Of a stretch of 64,000 nucleotides of DNA, positions 1 to 14,056 are shown in pieces; position 1 is the stretch's first letter, and each line of letters starts with the position of its first letter. The translations under genes and the position numbers were made by a program. The notes under the pieces were generated by a model that saw only the letters and a list, made by a program, of their open reading frames with translations, was not told where the DNA came from and made no database searches. Source of the stretch: Hedera helix (taxonomy: Eukaryota > Streptophyta > Magnoliopsida > Apiales > Araliaceae); assembly GCA_947179155.2 (NCBI GenBank), contig OX359270.1, positions 19,441,556-19,505,555 on the forward strand, read 5' to 3'.

Positions 1-2486
1 TAATTAACTAAGTAATTAACCTTACTTATTATTTAATTTAAGAAAATTAAATAATAGTTTACTAATCTTAATCCTCTTTAATTATTATTTAATGTTAATT
101 AAATAATAATTAATTATTTAATTCATTATAATTATTATTTAAGGTTAAATAATAATTAAATCATTCTTATTTATTATTTAAATTAAATAATAAATTATTA
201 CTTCTAATAACTTAATTTCCATTAATCGTTATTTAATGCTAATTAAATAATAATTAATTACTTAATTATCCTTATTTATTATTTAATAATATTTAAATAA
301 TAAATAATTCATTTATAAATTTTATCTCTCTTTAAGTATTATTTAATAGGCATTAAATAATAATTGCTAATTTATCATCTTTATTTATTATTAACATTTA
401 AAATAATAAATAATAAATTTATTTAACTTAACCATGATTAGCTAACTAGATTAATATTTAAAATATTTAAATATTAAACTTAATGAAAAATATCCTCCCC
501 AATATTATTTTTGTATTATTATTATTTTTGTTATAATTTTAAATTAATTTTCAAATATTTAAATTAATTAAAATTTACCCGAATGGCATTTTCGTAATTA
601 AGTTGAAAAACCGGACCGATGGCAATTTCGTAATTAATCAGAAAACTGATCCGAGGGCAAAATGGTAATTTTGCCAAGAAAAACACGGAGGGGCAGAATC
701 GTAATTCCGCCAAAAATTTCTTACCGCGCATGGCGCGCGTTTCAGATTATACGGCCCAAAACGACGCCGTTTTTGAAAAGCCGGATACGGCTTCCGCGCG
801 TACGCGCGGAGTAACTTTTTACGGACACCAAACGACGTCGTTTGGCTCCGTGTTTTCGGTGAACAGTGGTTGCGCGCGCATTGCGCGGAAACCCTTAAAT
901 TTTTTTTCTTCTTCGCAGAATGTGAACAGTGTTCCGGCACACACATTTTAAATAAAAATATACCATCAAGTAAGCTTTAAATCCTCAATAAAAATCCAAA
1001 AAAATTACCAATCACCTTATATTAATTTATAACATGAAAAATTAATTTTTCATGATTTAATATTATTATTTTTTTATAAAAAAATTTACATCACATAAAC
1101 TACCACAAATCATAACTTTTTGTGTATAACTCCATTTTGAGTGATTCAAACTTTGTTTTTCTCATGATTTAATGTTCTATAATATTAGAACATCAAACCT
1201 AAGTTTTATAAAAATATTTTTGGACATAAATTCCAAAACTTGTTTACACACTATTAAACACATATTTTAGCATATAAAATATATCAAAATACAAACCAAA
1301 CCTATTAAACTCAAGCATGACATAAATATTACAACTACACATTAATAACTATATTAACATGTTTATACTAACATGATGATTTATTTAATTTAAAAACAAA
1401 ACTTTATTTAAAATAACCATTACCTTGATTTAATGGTCATTCTTCTTTTTCTTCCAAAATAAGTTGTGAAGGAATATGACATGAACCAAGACTCCTTATC
1501 TTCTCTTAGTATTTTGCTCTCAAATTTTCTCACCCTCTCAAATGCTCTCTAGCTCTCTCTTTTGTTTGAAAATAAAAGATGAGAAATGACTTTCAAAAAC
1601 TACTAAATTGTAAGTATACTTGCAAATATGATAGATACATAATATATCTAATAATTTAGCCCATGCCCCTATATGGATACTTACACAAGAAAGCTAGCCA
1701 TGACTTAGTTGGTGAAAAGAAGCATGGTTCATGTACTTAAGAAAATAAAACAAGCAACCATTAATTAAATAAATGGAAAATAAATTAAAATAAAACAAAA
1801 TCAATTTTCTCTCTCATCTCCCAACATGATGATCGACTGATGGCTTTTAATTTGTCCCAAAATGAGTGTCACATTCCACTTTTAAACAATTAATAGTTAA
1901 TTTAAGTATTTTCCAAGTGGGCCAATCATTGGGCTTTAATTTAAAATACCAATTGGGCTTCTATTAAATTGTTTGGGCTACTAAATTGTAAAATTTTATT
2001 ATTCTCCACTTGGGCTACTAATTGACCCATGTTGGGCTAATTTAATAATTTACACATTAATTATTCAATCCATGATTAAATAAATAATTACATTGAATAA
2101 ATAATTAAATATTATAACCCATAAGTATTAAATTACTAAATGGACTAATAAATATTATTATTAATATTTCACATTATTTACATTAATTAATAATCATATT
2201 AATTAATTTATTATATTTAATTCCCTCATTATATTCAATTTAATTGAATATTTAATTAATAGGAAACTTATCAATTATTTTGATATTAAAACTTTAGGGT
2301 TTGTTCACTAATTTAATAACATATTAGTGACCCCCTTTAATTAATTTTAGTAATTAATTATATAATTATTTAATCACATAATTAATTAATCACATAAAAA
2401 GATTTAAATAATCTCGTAAAACTAACTCGTTGGAAATTAAATTAATAATTTAATTAATAAAGACGTGGAAATTCTAGGACATTACA
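1..2486 (-). repeat. Long Gypsy LTR, truncated by window start
   Basis: This is the first ~2.5 kb of a long LTR read on the minus strand. Its sense start is TGTAATGTCC, seen in reverse as GGACATTACA ending at 2486. It matches, in reverse, the LTR segments at 42994-43144 and 47175-49489: the terminal ~150 bp, the GC-rich island and the AT-rich palindromic stretch correspond in order. From that comparison the full LTR would be about 3.9 kb, so roughly 1.4 kb lies left of the window. No PBS follows 2486, so this is a solo LTR or the outer end of a 3' LTR. Positions 1-420 are runs of ATTATTTAA and its complement that can fold as hairpins. No gene is present. Confidence 0.8.
618..890 (-). promoter_or_regulatory. 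CpG-rich palindromic island in LTR
   Basis: A GC-rich patch in very AT-rich DNA. It contains the perfect 16-bp palindrome CCGCGCGTACGCGCGG (794-809), the perfect 18-bp palindrome CCAAACGACGTCGTTTGG (828-845), a related CAAAACGACGCCGTTT (757-772) and GCGCGCATTGCGCGG (874-888). The same set recurs in the sister LTR at about 48590-48750 and partly in an Athila-type LTR at about 24380-24490. The ACGT cores suit plant bZIP-type factors, and CpG islands are common at LTR promoters. The regulatory role is inferred. Confidence 0.4.
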
Positions 2487-2820
2487 CCATCAACCTCATT
2501 CCTTCAACTGTATCTATTTTTTCGAGAGATGATGAATCTTCAATGGTGATTCCCAGACATTTGTTGATTTCGGTATCATCTATCTTGAGTTTTTCTTCTT
2601 TAACTTTTGAAACAAACTCATCATCGTTTACTACTGCGTTCTGATAGAACTCTTTTACCAGAACAGAGTAGACCTTGGTGTTTGCCCCCAAACATTTTGA
2701 GAACCCAGCTTCCTGCACTATTGTAAGAATATCCTTGAATTTCTTTTCAGAAGACTCAAACTTATCAAAGCCGAGTTGGATGCCGGAAACAACTTGACAG
2801 TTTTCAGTTTTCCATATCAA
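2487..2820 (-). pseudogene. Fragment resembling plant transposon protein (PF20167-like)
   Basis: An open frame of about 112 codons on the minus strand. Its middle reads LVKEFYQNAV, followed about 20 residues later by KIDDTEINKCLGI. This resembles the pattern of the 'putative plant transposon protein' family (VREFY-N ... V-G-...-I--FLG) that sits in many plant repeats. The frame is cut at its C-terminal end by the LTR ending at 2486, where the LTR's own TGTAA supplies the stop. No convincing N-terminal extension is seen beyond 2820. The family assignment is from memory of the pattern and needs a profile search. It may be the only coding relic of the repeat body that continues to about 8.2 kb. 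Confidence 0.4.
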
Positions 2821-5170
2821 TGATTTTGTAAATTGGGTGTTTGGTCAAATGAAGGTTTCAGTGAGTAACTGGGGTGTGATTGAGATGTATATAGATTTCT
2901 GGTATCTTTTATGTTTAGGGTTTGAAGAGTTTCTAGGTTTCAACAATGGTTTTGGTACAGGATGAGTTTGTACGGTTTAGAGAAATGGAAACTGATAACT
3001 GATGGGAAAGGACAATCGTCAATTTGAAATTTCTTTGCTTATATCAGTTCCCTCGTAAGTTTGTAGAAGACACGTGTCGGATATTCATTTGCAGGACGTG
3101 GTCTTTATTTTTGCATTTATCATAACTGATGCATAACTAACCCACTTGAGTTTGGAGAGCGTGAACATTATTTCCCTGTTTGACAGACACCTTGATCAGT
3201 TCGTAGAGTGACTTGCTTTTCACTCTACGATTATCCAAAAAAAACTTTGGTCAATAGTGAATTCTGATGATTGAGATTTCTTTACCCAGTTCTCTTCTCA
3301 TGTTCAAACGGCAGGTGGATCATTCCTTGATGAAAATCGACTTTGGTTTGAGAAAATTTCTTTTTCCTTTTACATCGGGAGCTCAGAAGGAAAACAGGTG
3401 ATGTAGCATTCAATCTTTTAACAGAGTTAAGGAATCTCAGGGAAGGCATGCCTCTTAGTTTGAACCCTAGGGCTTGGTTTGTCTCTGAGGCGCTTTATCT
3501 GAGGAAAGACTGCTTTGGTATGGAAGAGGGAATGTTAATCACTGTATGACATGAACTGTGAGCAGGTAATTGGCTGTAATAGGTTCAAGGGAAGGATGGT
3601 TTATGGGGAGTGTGATCGTAGACACATTATGTTCTACGATCTAGTTGTTGATCATAGTGACTCTAAAATTTGGAGCAATATGGCTGATCTGGTTTTTAAT
3701 CGTAGAGTTTAGAGACTCTACGATTTGGGGATGAAGATTTAATGGGTTCTGATAACTTCTTCACTTGTTTCTGATTATTGCTCCCCTATGGTCAATGCTT
3801 TCATTTCTGAGGTAGATGGTCTTCTAGTGAATATCCATTTTTGGTTAGTAGAGTACCTTCCTTAGTATTGTCTACTCTACGATTCTTTAACTGGTGCTGC
3901 GATCGTAGAGTTGGTTTGACCTTGTTAGGCTTTACCCTATGTATTGCTAAGCTTGACGTAATGTTACTCCCCCACACTTGTTACTGCCACCTTATGATTG
4001 GATTCCCTATCAATGAATTATTAATTATTCTCTTTAAAATTTGGCTTTTCTAAAATCCCTTTTTCTGACATTATGATCGTAGGATTTGCATTCTTAGCTT
4101 TCTGTGATAGTAGAATTGATTCGCATTTTAATGAGAACCTTGTCCTTGCATTCCTCTTTAAGTGGTCTTTGGATCAGTCAAGACACCTGCAGGTTAAATT
4201 TTCTAATTTGGTACCCACACTTATTTGGGTCCTGAGAGGTTAGTAATTTTAAGTACCTAACATTATCATATTTTGAAATCTCAATGTGCATAGTAATGAA
4301 TTAATGATGATAGTTATTTTATGTTAAATGAGTATGTGTGTGAGAGGTTTAAGATTGATAAATCACTTTTTCATGAAGTACTGAGTTTTTGAACTTTAGT
4401 GGAGTGATGATCAGTTCTATGTATTGTGCTTCAATGGCTCGTAGAGTTGATCAGTCTCTACGATCCTTCAGAGTGCAACAATAGATATGACCATACTCTA
4501 CGATTTATCAAGAACTCAGATTAAAACAAAATTGAAAGTAACTCGAAAGAAAGTTAAGGTAGGATAAATACCAATCAAGGCTACCTCTTTGGATTTTGAG
4601 AGAAACAGAGTTAATGTAAGGAAGTGAGTATTGCTAAAGATAAATCTTCAAGATTTCCTCAATTATAGAAGGTTAAATTCAATCTCAACACTAATTTTTC
4701 TTTATCAATTGAAAGAACTCTCATATGAGTACAAGTAATATTTAATAAATGATATGACATGGTTTAACGAGAGTATTTTAGGAGGATAATGATTCATTTA
4801 CAAGATCTTGAGAAATGAGGATAAATAATATAAATAACTTGTTATGCAGTACAATAATTGATAATTTCAATACTTGGAGGAGATAGGATAAAATACCTCA
4901 CTGTTGTCAATCACTTGACAAACAGTGGTTCTGATATTGATGAAGCATAGCTGTTATTGCAATGATTTGCAGTCCTTTCGGTTTTTATTATTGACACCAT
5001 AAATTTCTTCATATAGCTGCATAAACTGATGCATCGACCAAAACCTTTGTGATGTGGACAGAATACTTTATTCCTGGATAACCTGGATTTTTAACCTCAG
5101 GTTCAAGTTGTTAAGAAGGGCAATGACACACATAGTTGAGAAGTCCATAGATTTAATCGTTTTGACGGTT
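2821..5170. repeat. Non-coding repeat with dispersed CTCTACGAT motifs
   Basis: No credible coding sequence is seen on either strand. The 9-mer CTCTACGAT or its complement occurs at 3223, 3699, 3716, 3875, 3902, 4456 and 4496, with many one-mismatch variants. At 3698-3725 two copies face each other as an 11-bp-stem hairpin (AATCGTAGAGT ... ACTCTACGATT). The same motif is even denser in 6.7-8.0 kb, so this stretch probably belongs to the same repeat family. Class unknown; a large non-autonomous retroelement is the likeliest explanation. Confidence 0.45.
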
Positions 5171-8100
5171 GATGAAGGAGTGAATGTCCTAGTTCATCTA
5201 GAAGGGGGGGGGGTTGAATGGATCATTAAAACTTTTTTCATTTATGAAGAAATCATATTAGTTATAAATGATGGGATCAATTCAAGCACAACGGATTATA
5301 CTTTTAAAAACCCCTTAAAGATATATGAGTCATTTCAATTTAGTGTGTTAATCTACAGTATGGGTGATAATAGATTTAGCAGTTATTGTGCAAAAATGTA
5401 AAAGACATAAAGTAAATGACACAAGAGATTTAAGTGGTTCGAAGACTGAACAACTCCTACTCCACTCTTCTACTTTGACAAGTAGGAAATCCATTAAGGT
5501 TTAGTCCTCCGGACTAGGACACTCTTGCCCTCATCAAATCCAACAGACTTGGTTTCTTCAGTCACATTAAGACTAGGACACTCTTGCCCTCATCAAAGCC
5601 AGCAGCTTTGGGACTGTAGACTAAGCCAAGCAGACTTAGAATCTCTTGTACCCTTCGATACTCAACAAGTCCAGCAGACTTGATTTCATTAGTTCTCCAT
5701 GTCGAGAAACTATGACCCTCATTAAGTCCAGCAGACTTGAGTAGTTTGTTTGTTGGGTTGTGCTGCTAAGTAGAACATTTGCTCTTCTTCATCTTTAGGT
5801 ACTTAACAGCTGCTTGTGATCAACCTTTGAATGCTGCTGATATTTGTCGTTGATGTTCTTCTTCTTTTTGAATTCAGCAACTACCCATGATCACCCGAAA
5901 TGTACTGCTGAGTTCTTTCAATAAGTTTTTTGCTCAGCAGTTGTGTTGAACACTTAGCTTGTATTTCACACAGAATTCCATTATGTACTCCTCTTTTCTC
6001 AAAGTGTTCTTGGCTTCTTTGATCCTTCGATTCTTAGCTCATATGCCAGCCCTTCGACATTTTTCGTTTTTCTTGGTGAAGCTTCTCAACAGATTCGGTC
6101 GTGTATATATTGTTCTTCCTTATTCACCACACTTTTTCTTTTTTCCGATTTGTTCTTTTTGTAGAACTTTGAATTATCATTTCGTTGCAGATCTCCTTGA
6201 TACAAATCTTCCTGTAGCAGATCTTTCTGTAGCAAATCCTTCCGTTGAAGCATGTTTAGTTTCAGACTTCTTTATGAATACTTTATTCATTTAGTCAGAG
6301 TGTTAGTGCTTTGCAGATTCTGACTTGTTGACTTGTCTTCTTTAACCTTGGAGAGAGATGTCAGTCTTGGGTTCTTCCTAATCTTCATAGAGTGGACAGG
6401 TCTTTTGGTAGAATATGATCGTTGAGACACAGTCTACTGATTTCTTGAGTCTGATGCATGATACTAGAAGTCTTTGCTCTGACACTCAGCACGCATAAGT
6501 CAGTATTATGACATTTCTGACTTCTTCTATAGCAGATGCCATAGAAGTGTTGATGTGGATGTTTCTGAAGTAATTAACAACTCATTTTGAGATTACTGAC
6601 TTAAGTGCTTAGATGTCTTCAATCCTTGTTGGCACTTAAGTACTCGATGATCAATCCAGTTGTGGCTTCTTGCTTCTGATCGTTGAGTCATCTGCTGGTT
6701 CTGCTATGTAGCTCTACGATCTTGTCTATCGTAGGCTTCTAATCGTTGAGTCATCTGCTGGTTCTGTTATGTAGCTCTACGATCTTGTCTGTCGTAGGCT
6801 TCTAATCGTTGAGTCATCTGCTGGTTCTGTTATGTAGCTCTACGATCTTGTCTGTCGTAGGCTTCTGATCGTTGAGTCATCTGCTGGTTTTGCTATGTAG
6901 CTCTACGAACTTGTCTGTCGTAGGCTCCTGTGTAGATCAGAGAGTGATTGACTTTACTAACTCTACGATTTTATCTGAGTCTTGTAGTCCTGACGATATG
7001 CTTCTCATGCTTCGTGATCTTCATTGTGCTTTATGTATATAGAGCATAAGTCTATGATCTGGTTTAAGCTTTAACAGATGATTTCTTATCATAGAGGATT
7101 GCTCTATGAACTTCAGGCTTGGTCGAACTGCTTGGTTCTATATGTCATGGAGGACTGCTCTATGAACCTTCAGGTGCCAGATCTTTATTGTAGAGGACTG
7201 CTCTACGAACTTTTAGTTGCATTCTCTGCTGTATAATCAAAGGTTGTTTATGACAGGTAGCATTTGAATATCTTCAGTTTGATTGCTTTGAACGTTGTAC
7301 ATCTGAACTTGCTTTATCATTCTATGACTTAGCTTTGCAAAATTTCGATCTGACTTGTGGTGTAAGTCGTAGTGCAATCGTAGAGTTATGATTTGAACTG
7401 CTCTACGATCTCAGTTCAGACTAGATGCTATAGATGTACGAGATCTTCATTCAGTTTGTTTAACAGCTCAAGGACAGCCTTCTGAATAATCCTTATGAGG
7501 ATTGCTGTCATGATTCTGAATACTCATGTAGAGGTTGCTCTTTGACTCTGCTTGGTTCGTAGACAAGATTAGGAGAATCGTAGAGTGACTGTCTATATGG
7601 ACTCTACGATCCCGAGAGTTAGCCCTACGATGCTGAGACAACTCTACGATCTGCCGAGAGGACTCTTCAATTTTTCGAGCCTTATTCTGCGTTTACCTGA
7701 CAGACTCTACAATCTTCCTAGAAGACTCTACGATCTTCCTTTGAGTGATTTCATAAGACTTCTATCTGAATGACACTTCACTTCTCAATCAGTCTTTGCT
7801 GATGGAGTTGGTGCTTGGATCTTCTGTTTGCTTGCCGGTCATTCAGGGTCTTCCTACTGATGATCTTTAAGTAGACACTCTATGATTCTGCTTTGGAAAT
7901 GTGAGTGTATGACTGACTGGCTATGCTGATGGCTTGCAGACTCTACGATCGTGAGTGTAGTCTACGATTCTTGCTTTAACTCTCTTGCCAGACTGTTGTT
8001 CTTTTCGGTCGATCAGGCGTATCTATTACAATTTAAGATCAACCTAACAAGTTTGATCTTTCTATATATATAGTCCTTGTACATAGTGATCTTTTGAAGG

Positions 8101-8349
8101 ATTGTACAATGCTATTAACTCATATGAGATCAACTTAACAAATTTGACCTCGTCAATCTAAGTCCTTAGAACATAATGTCTATTAACTATTAAGGACTTT
8201 ACATCTTTCATTAATGCAGACATATTTGCATATTGATTCATTTATCTTTTAAAACACATCATCAAATCTTATAATAGAGAAATAACATTCACATGCATAT
8301 TCCAAATAAAGTTCATTACAGAACTTAGAATGGTTCTTAGCATTAAAGG
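5171..8349. repeat. Repetitive non-coding unit, CTCTACGAT-rich
   Basis: The left part has a G-run (about 5203-5213), then two copies of a 38-bp unit beginning GACTAGGACACTCTTGCCCT at 5512 and 5571, and several copies of CCAGCAGACTT between 5540 and 5740. The right part has a 63-bp tandem repeat and 11 exact copies of CTCTACGAT or its complement (6712-7949). Small ORFs here (5054-5401, 5959-6294) have no recognisable domain. At 8026-8165 there are two copies of a GATCAAC(C/T)TAACAA motif whose reverse complement lies near 11835. The G-run opening and the following block recur degenerately at about 10920-11240. Confidence 0.45.
6664..6935. repeat. 63-bp tandem repeat, four copies
   Basis: Four head-to-tail units with an exact 63-bp spacing: the landmark CGTTGAGTCATCTGCTGG starts at 6681, 6744, 6807 and 6870. 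Each unit carries one copy of CTCTACGATC (CTCTACGAAC in the last) and a TCGTAGG half-motif. Units differ at only a few positions, so the amplification is recent relative to the surrounding repeat. No coding potential is seen. Confidence 0.85.
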
Positions 8350-8560
8350 TGTTTAATTCGCCAAGAAACCTAGGTCTTATCTGAATTATAAACATGTGTT
8401 GCAACATTTTTGTTTGATTAGAGGAATCATTGAAAGAGGAGACGACACCAAAGAGATGGTAGACTCTAGGAACAACATTATAACTTCACGAACTAAAGCA
8501 TTTTCTCAGTAATTCAAATGATCTCCACTTAGAGAAGATGGGTATTAGATACCCTAGGCA
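8350..8560 (+). pseudogene. Copia pol C-terminus (RNase H end), decayed
   Basis: A short plus-strand relic of the end of a Ty1/Copia polyprotein. It shows the AKKPRS and KHVLQHFCLIRGIIERGD segments that correspond to the conserved AKEPRSH...SKHI..R.HLIREI..RGD tail, also seen in the intact Copia near 51.2 kb. After this the frame breaks at TAA and further stops before the expected C-terminus. It sits directly upstream of a polypurine-like tract and a Copia LTR, so it is the 3' remnant of one element. Everything 5' of it is missing or replaced by unrelated repeat. Confidence 0.7.
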
Positions 8561-8568
8561 ATTGACTT

Positions 8569-8585
8569 TAGTGCAAGTGAAAGAT
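8569..8585 (+). other. Polypurine tract (degenerate) of Copia remnant
   Basis: GTGCAAGTGAAAGAT lies immediately before the LTR start at 8586. The usual Copia form is GTGCAAGTGGGAGAT, found intact at 51027-51041 in this window. The tract would prime plus-strand synthesis; here it has lost its G-run. Confidence 0.65.
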
Positions 8586-10600
<2,015 letters not shown>

Positions 10601-12981
10601 CCTAATATCTTTCGTAAAAATAACCGCTTTACGTATAGTTGAGACTTCTGCACAGTCCACGGATAAATTTTGGTGAATGACTTCTACACTCACACCAAAG
10701 ACGTCTTAATCGTTATCTCTAACAATGAAGTGAAGACCCACACTACCATTTCCCTGTATTAAAGCATCACACTTTATTTTCGCCATATTAGAGGGAAGCT
10801 TAAACCATTTTACATTATGTATTAGGGTAGAATCTAGGGGGCCCATAGTTATCTCACTTAACTATTTTATCGACTAAAATTCTTGAAAAGTAGAACATAC
10901 TTTGTGTACTAGAACAATAGGTGAGAAGGGGGTTAAATAGATTATTATCATTTAATTATTTTTTTTTGGCTTTTTTGAATTGTATAATAAAATAATTACT
11001 ACGTGATATATAAGATAAATAAAAAGAGAAAAAACAAACCACATAGTGCACAACAATTTAGCTGGTTCAGAAATTACAACCCGAGTATATTGCTACATCT
11101 AGTCTTAAGCTGTTCTCTATGACTTGGGATCTTATTATTGTCAGTATAAAAACTCCTTTCACAAGTGGAAAAACCATTATAAAGTTTTATACCTTTACTT
11201 TAAAACTTTTCTTACAACTACTTCCCTTGGAAAGTAACTATTTGATGCTTGCCCAAATGTGGTTATAGCTGTTACCTTGAGTTCAATTATATTTTATGAT
11301 CCATTCTTAAAACAAAAGTCTTCCCTTTACCTCACAAGTTCACTAAAGACCCAACTTCTCATTGATATCTCTATGACTCTAGTTTTGGTCTTAGGCACAC
11401 TCTTTTTTCTCACAGTTACATACAATAAACTAATTTACCTACTATTCCTTTTTTTTAAATGTTTGTCTAAAAAGTGCTTCTTACATAAGCAAATGTATAT
11501 AATTATGTACAGTTTATAAAACTTTAAATAAATTTTATTATGATGGTGTATACTTCTTAGATAAGCATATATATAAAAGCTTTAAATAACTTTAATGATA
11601 CGCACTTCTATGATAAACAGATATAAATTCAAATTTAAATATCAAAGTTTAATAAACTTTTACGTCTGTGACAAATAAATATTATGTAACTCAAAAATAT
11701 AAACAACAATATATGTTACTACAAATGCATATTTGAATATTTTGTTTTGTTTGATAATGTATATTTGTATCCAATAGTTTTTGTAAAATCCTTAATAATG
11801 AAGTTGATGCACAAGGATTTAGAATAGAAAGATCAAATTTGTTAAGTTGATCTTATAAGCTTAATGAATATATAATGATAGGATCAAAAAAATTGCAGAG
11901 TTTACTCATGAATTGTAAAGACTGACATTCTCCGTTCTGAGTTGAATAAGGATCGCAGAGCATAATCCGATCGTAAAGCAAGATAAGCTCATAAAGTTAA
12001 AGTGGAAAATCGTAAGGTATATGAAGATTGCAAAGTTGTCTTCGTGATCGTAAAGCAAAGTGATGATCGTAGAAGCCAGCACTAAGTCCATAAGGCTGAA
12101 TGACCCTCGTAGAGCTGAAAGATCGTAGGGATAAAAAAAGTCAAATAACTAAAAGATAGTAAAGTTGATTGCAGTGCAAAAAGAAAATTCGTAGAGCCTG
12201 CCAAGAAAAATGCAATTTCTTAAAGTTGAAGGATTCAAGAAACTTTACTATTGGGAAAATCGTACAGTATGATAGGTCTAACAGTGGACTAACATCGAGA
12301 TGAATTGAAGAGTGAAAGCTTCGAGATGTCTGCTGGTCATACCAAGTTCAAAATAAAAATCAGACAAGATTGTGTCTAACGACTATTTGTCTAAGTAACA
12401 CAAGACACTAGGTTTTCATTTTTCGTAATATGATGGAAAGGCAGAGCTGAAAGCAAGCTAATACAATCCCTCTGTAGCAAAGTCAAAGATCCTTAAGAAT
12501 CAAGGCATTAAATGAGCAACGATTACTTTTCAACTAAAAAATTCTAAGGTCTTCTACAAAAGGGACATCAGGGTTCAATCCTAAAATAAAAAAAAATAAA
12601 AAAGAGACATTAAAAGCCGAACCGCTGTCAAAATATTAAAGCTCTACCCTACGATCAAGAACAACATGTTATACTACTAAGTCCATACTCATTGGACTTA
12701 AACCCACTTAGCAGCACCTCTCAAATCACTCATCTTACTTGTGATTATCTTAGTGACCTCTAGGTTACCAAGTCTAAGTGACTTAAAGAAATCTTAGTGA
12801 TCTGGTCTTAGTGACATCTATCAAGTCTAAGTGACTTGAAGAGATCTCAGTGATCTGGTCTTAGTGACCTAGTCTTAGTGACATCTGTCAAGTTTAAGTG
12901 ACTTAAAGGAATCTTAGTGATTCATTGTCGTAACGGTTCTAAGTGGACCTTAGTCTTAGTGACCTGCATCCTTAGTGGATT
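10601..12981. repeat. Non-coding repeat DNA, degenerate copy of 5-8 kb unit
   Basis: No gene is seen. At 10920-10960 a short G-run followed by GGGTTAAATAGATTATTATC resembles the opening of the unit at 5203, and 11050-11090 resembles its AAGTGGTTCG block. From 11820 to 12200 the strand is reversed: GATCAAATTTGTTAAGTTGATC and degenerate GATCGTAGAG/GATCGTAAAG motifs mirror those at 7.4-8.2 kb. Between about 12769 and 12930 a unit like AAGTCTAAGTGACTTAAAGA is repeated three times at a spacing of about 55-65 bp. This is an internally rearranged, older copy of the left repeat. Confidence 0.45.
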
Positions 12982-13805
12982 TGTGACGACCCCAAATCCA
13001 GGTCCCTTGAACCTCAGATCTGGTTCATCACTGTATAACTTTCTTCTTATCATTTATGACTTACAACAATATTATAATCGCTATATAATCATTTATTTAA
13101 AACTTTACAACATCTCTTTCTATTCCAGAATCGCAATCTTTACAAATTCCAAGTATGTCTCAATATCATACATGATACGACATTCTATTACAATCAATTT
13201 GAGTATTTAAACACTCACAATAAATATTAACCATTTCTTTAATTACACAATCAATTTACCTGTCCCTTTCGGACTCATAATTACTATAATCGTATAGACT
13301 TTTGGTGAAAGTAATATGCATTCCTGATCTTTGATTCTTTAATGAAATCTTCGGATATCTCGCACTTATCTGAAAGTGTTGATTTTATAACAAAAGTGAG
13401 CACGACGGCTCAGCAAGTCTAATAGTTATACATAACACATTACATGCTTCACATGTTATACATATTCTGCATTATATTCCTACATCATGCATTTTATGCT
13501 TTTCATTTTATGAATACTTCATACTTCTCATGTATCTCATATAATAAACAAATAATCTTAAGCAATTCATGCATCATATTTAGTACATATTTCACATATA
13601 ATTATATGTCATGCTTTTCACATATCACAAATATCATCAATATATCTTCATATCAATAATTTAATATCACATTGTAGCATAGTAATGCACATAAGAGCAA
13701 GTTCTGAAAAACTTGTCTGGTTTGCTTCTACCTTTTACATTTATTTTGCGTCTTTCGTTCAACCTACAATTTATATATGAAATTAACATCATCATTAGTT
13801 ACACT
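12982..13805 (-). repeat. Gypsy LTR fragment (3' portion)
   Basis: Starts TGTGACGACCCCAAATCC, the reverse complement of a Tekay-type LTR end. It aligns in reverse with the last ~800 bp of the solo LTR at 26327-30660, including GAGCACGACGG, GCAAGTTCTGAAAAACTTG and CAACCTACAATTTATAT. Homology stops near 13805, where Copia leader-like sequence begins, so the rest was lost or displaced. Non-coding. Confidence 0.7.
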
Positions 13806-14056
13806 GCCAGCGCGGTCAACGCTGAAACTAATGTAATTTCAGCGCAATTGGCGTTAAATCTGTTTTTCAGATTTTTTAAAAATCGCAAATTTTGCTAGTT
13901 TTTTTTTTTATCCAAAACACGATTTTTCCTTTTTGTTTTCAAAACCCATGATCTTATACAACATATATGCCCAATTAAATTGTTTTAAACATATACCCAT
14001 ACATATACGGAATCAAAATAATTAATAATTCACATAAATTTGGCTCTTGATGCCAC
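13806..14056 (-). other. Copia leader fragment with PBS
   Basis: A short untranslated-leader remnant directly inside the Copia LTR that starts at 14057. On the minus strand TGGCATCAAGAGCC (14042-14055) matches the initiator-tRNA-Met primer site used by many Copia elements, with one substitution from TGGTATCAAGAGCC. Near 13808-13850 there are three imperfect CAGCGC(G/A)... inverted repeats. No gag follows to the left, so the element was truncated there. Confidence 0.6.

Noticed and set aside
5054..5401. 115-codon ORF on plus strand
   Set aside because: No domain or family resemblance; it spans a G-run and known repeat sequence, so it is a chance frame.
5959..6294. 111-codon hydrophobic ORF, possible membrane protein
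   Set aside because: Lies in repeat DNA, rich in F/L because of T-rich sequence, with no start context or homologue pattern.
6664..6935. CRISPR-like repeat array
   Set aside because: Units are directly adjacent without unique spacers and the DNA is plant nuclear; it is an ordinary tandem repeat.
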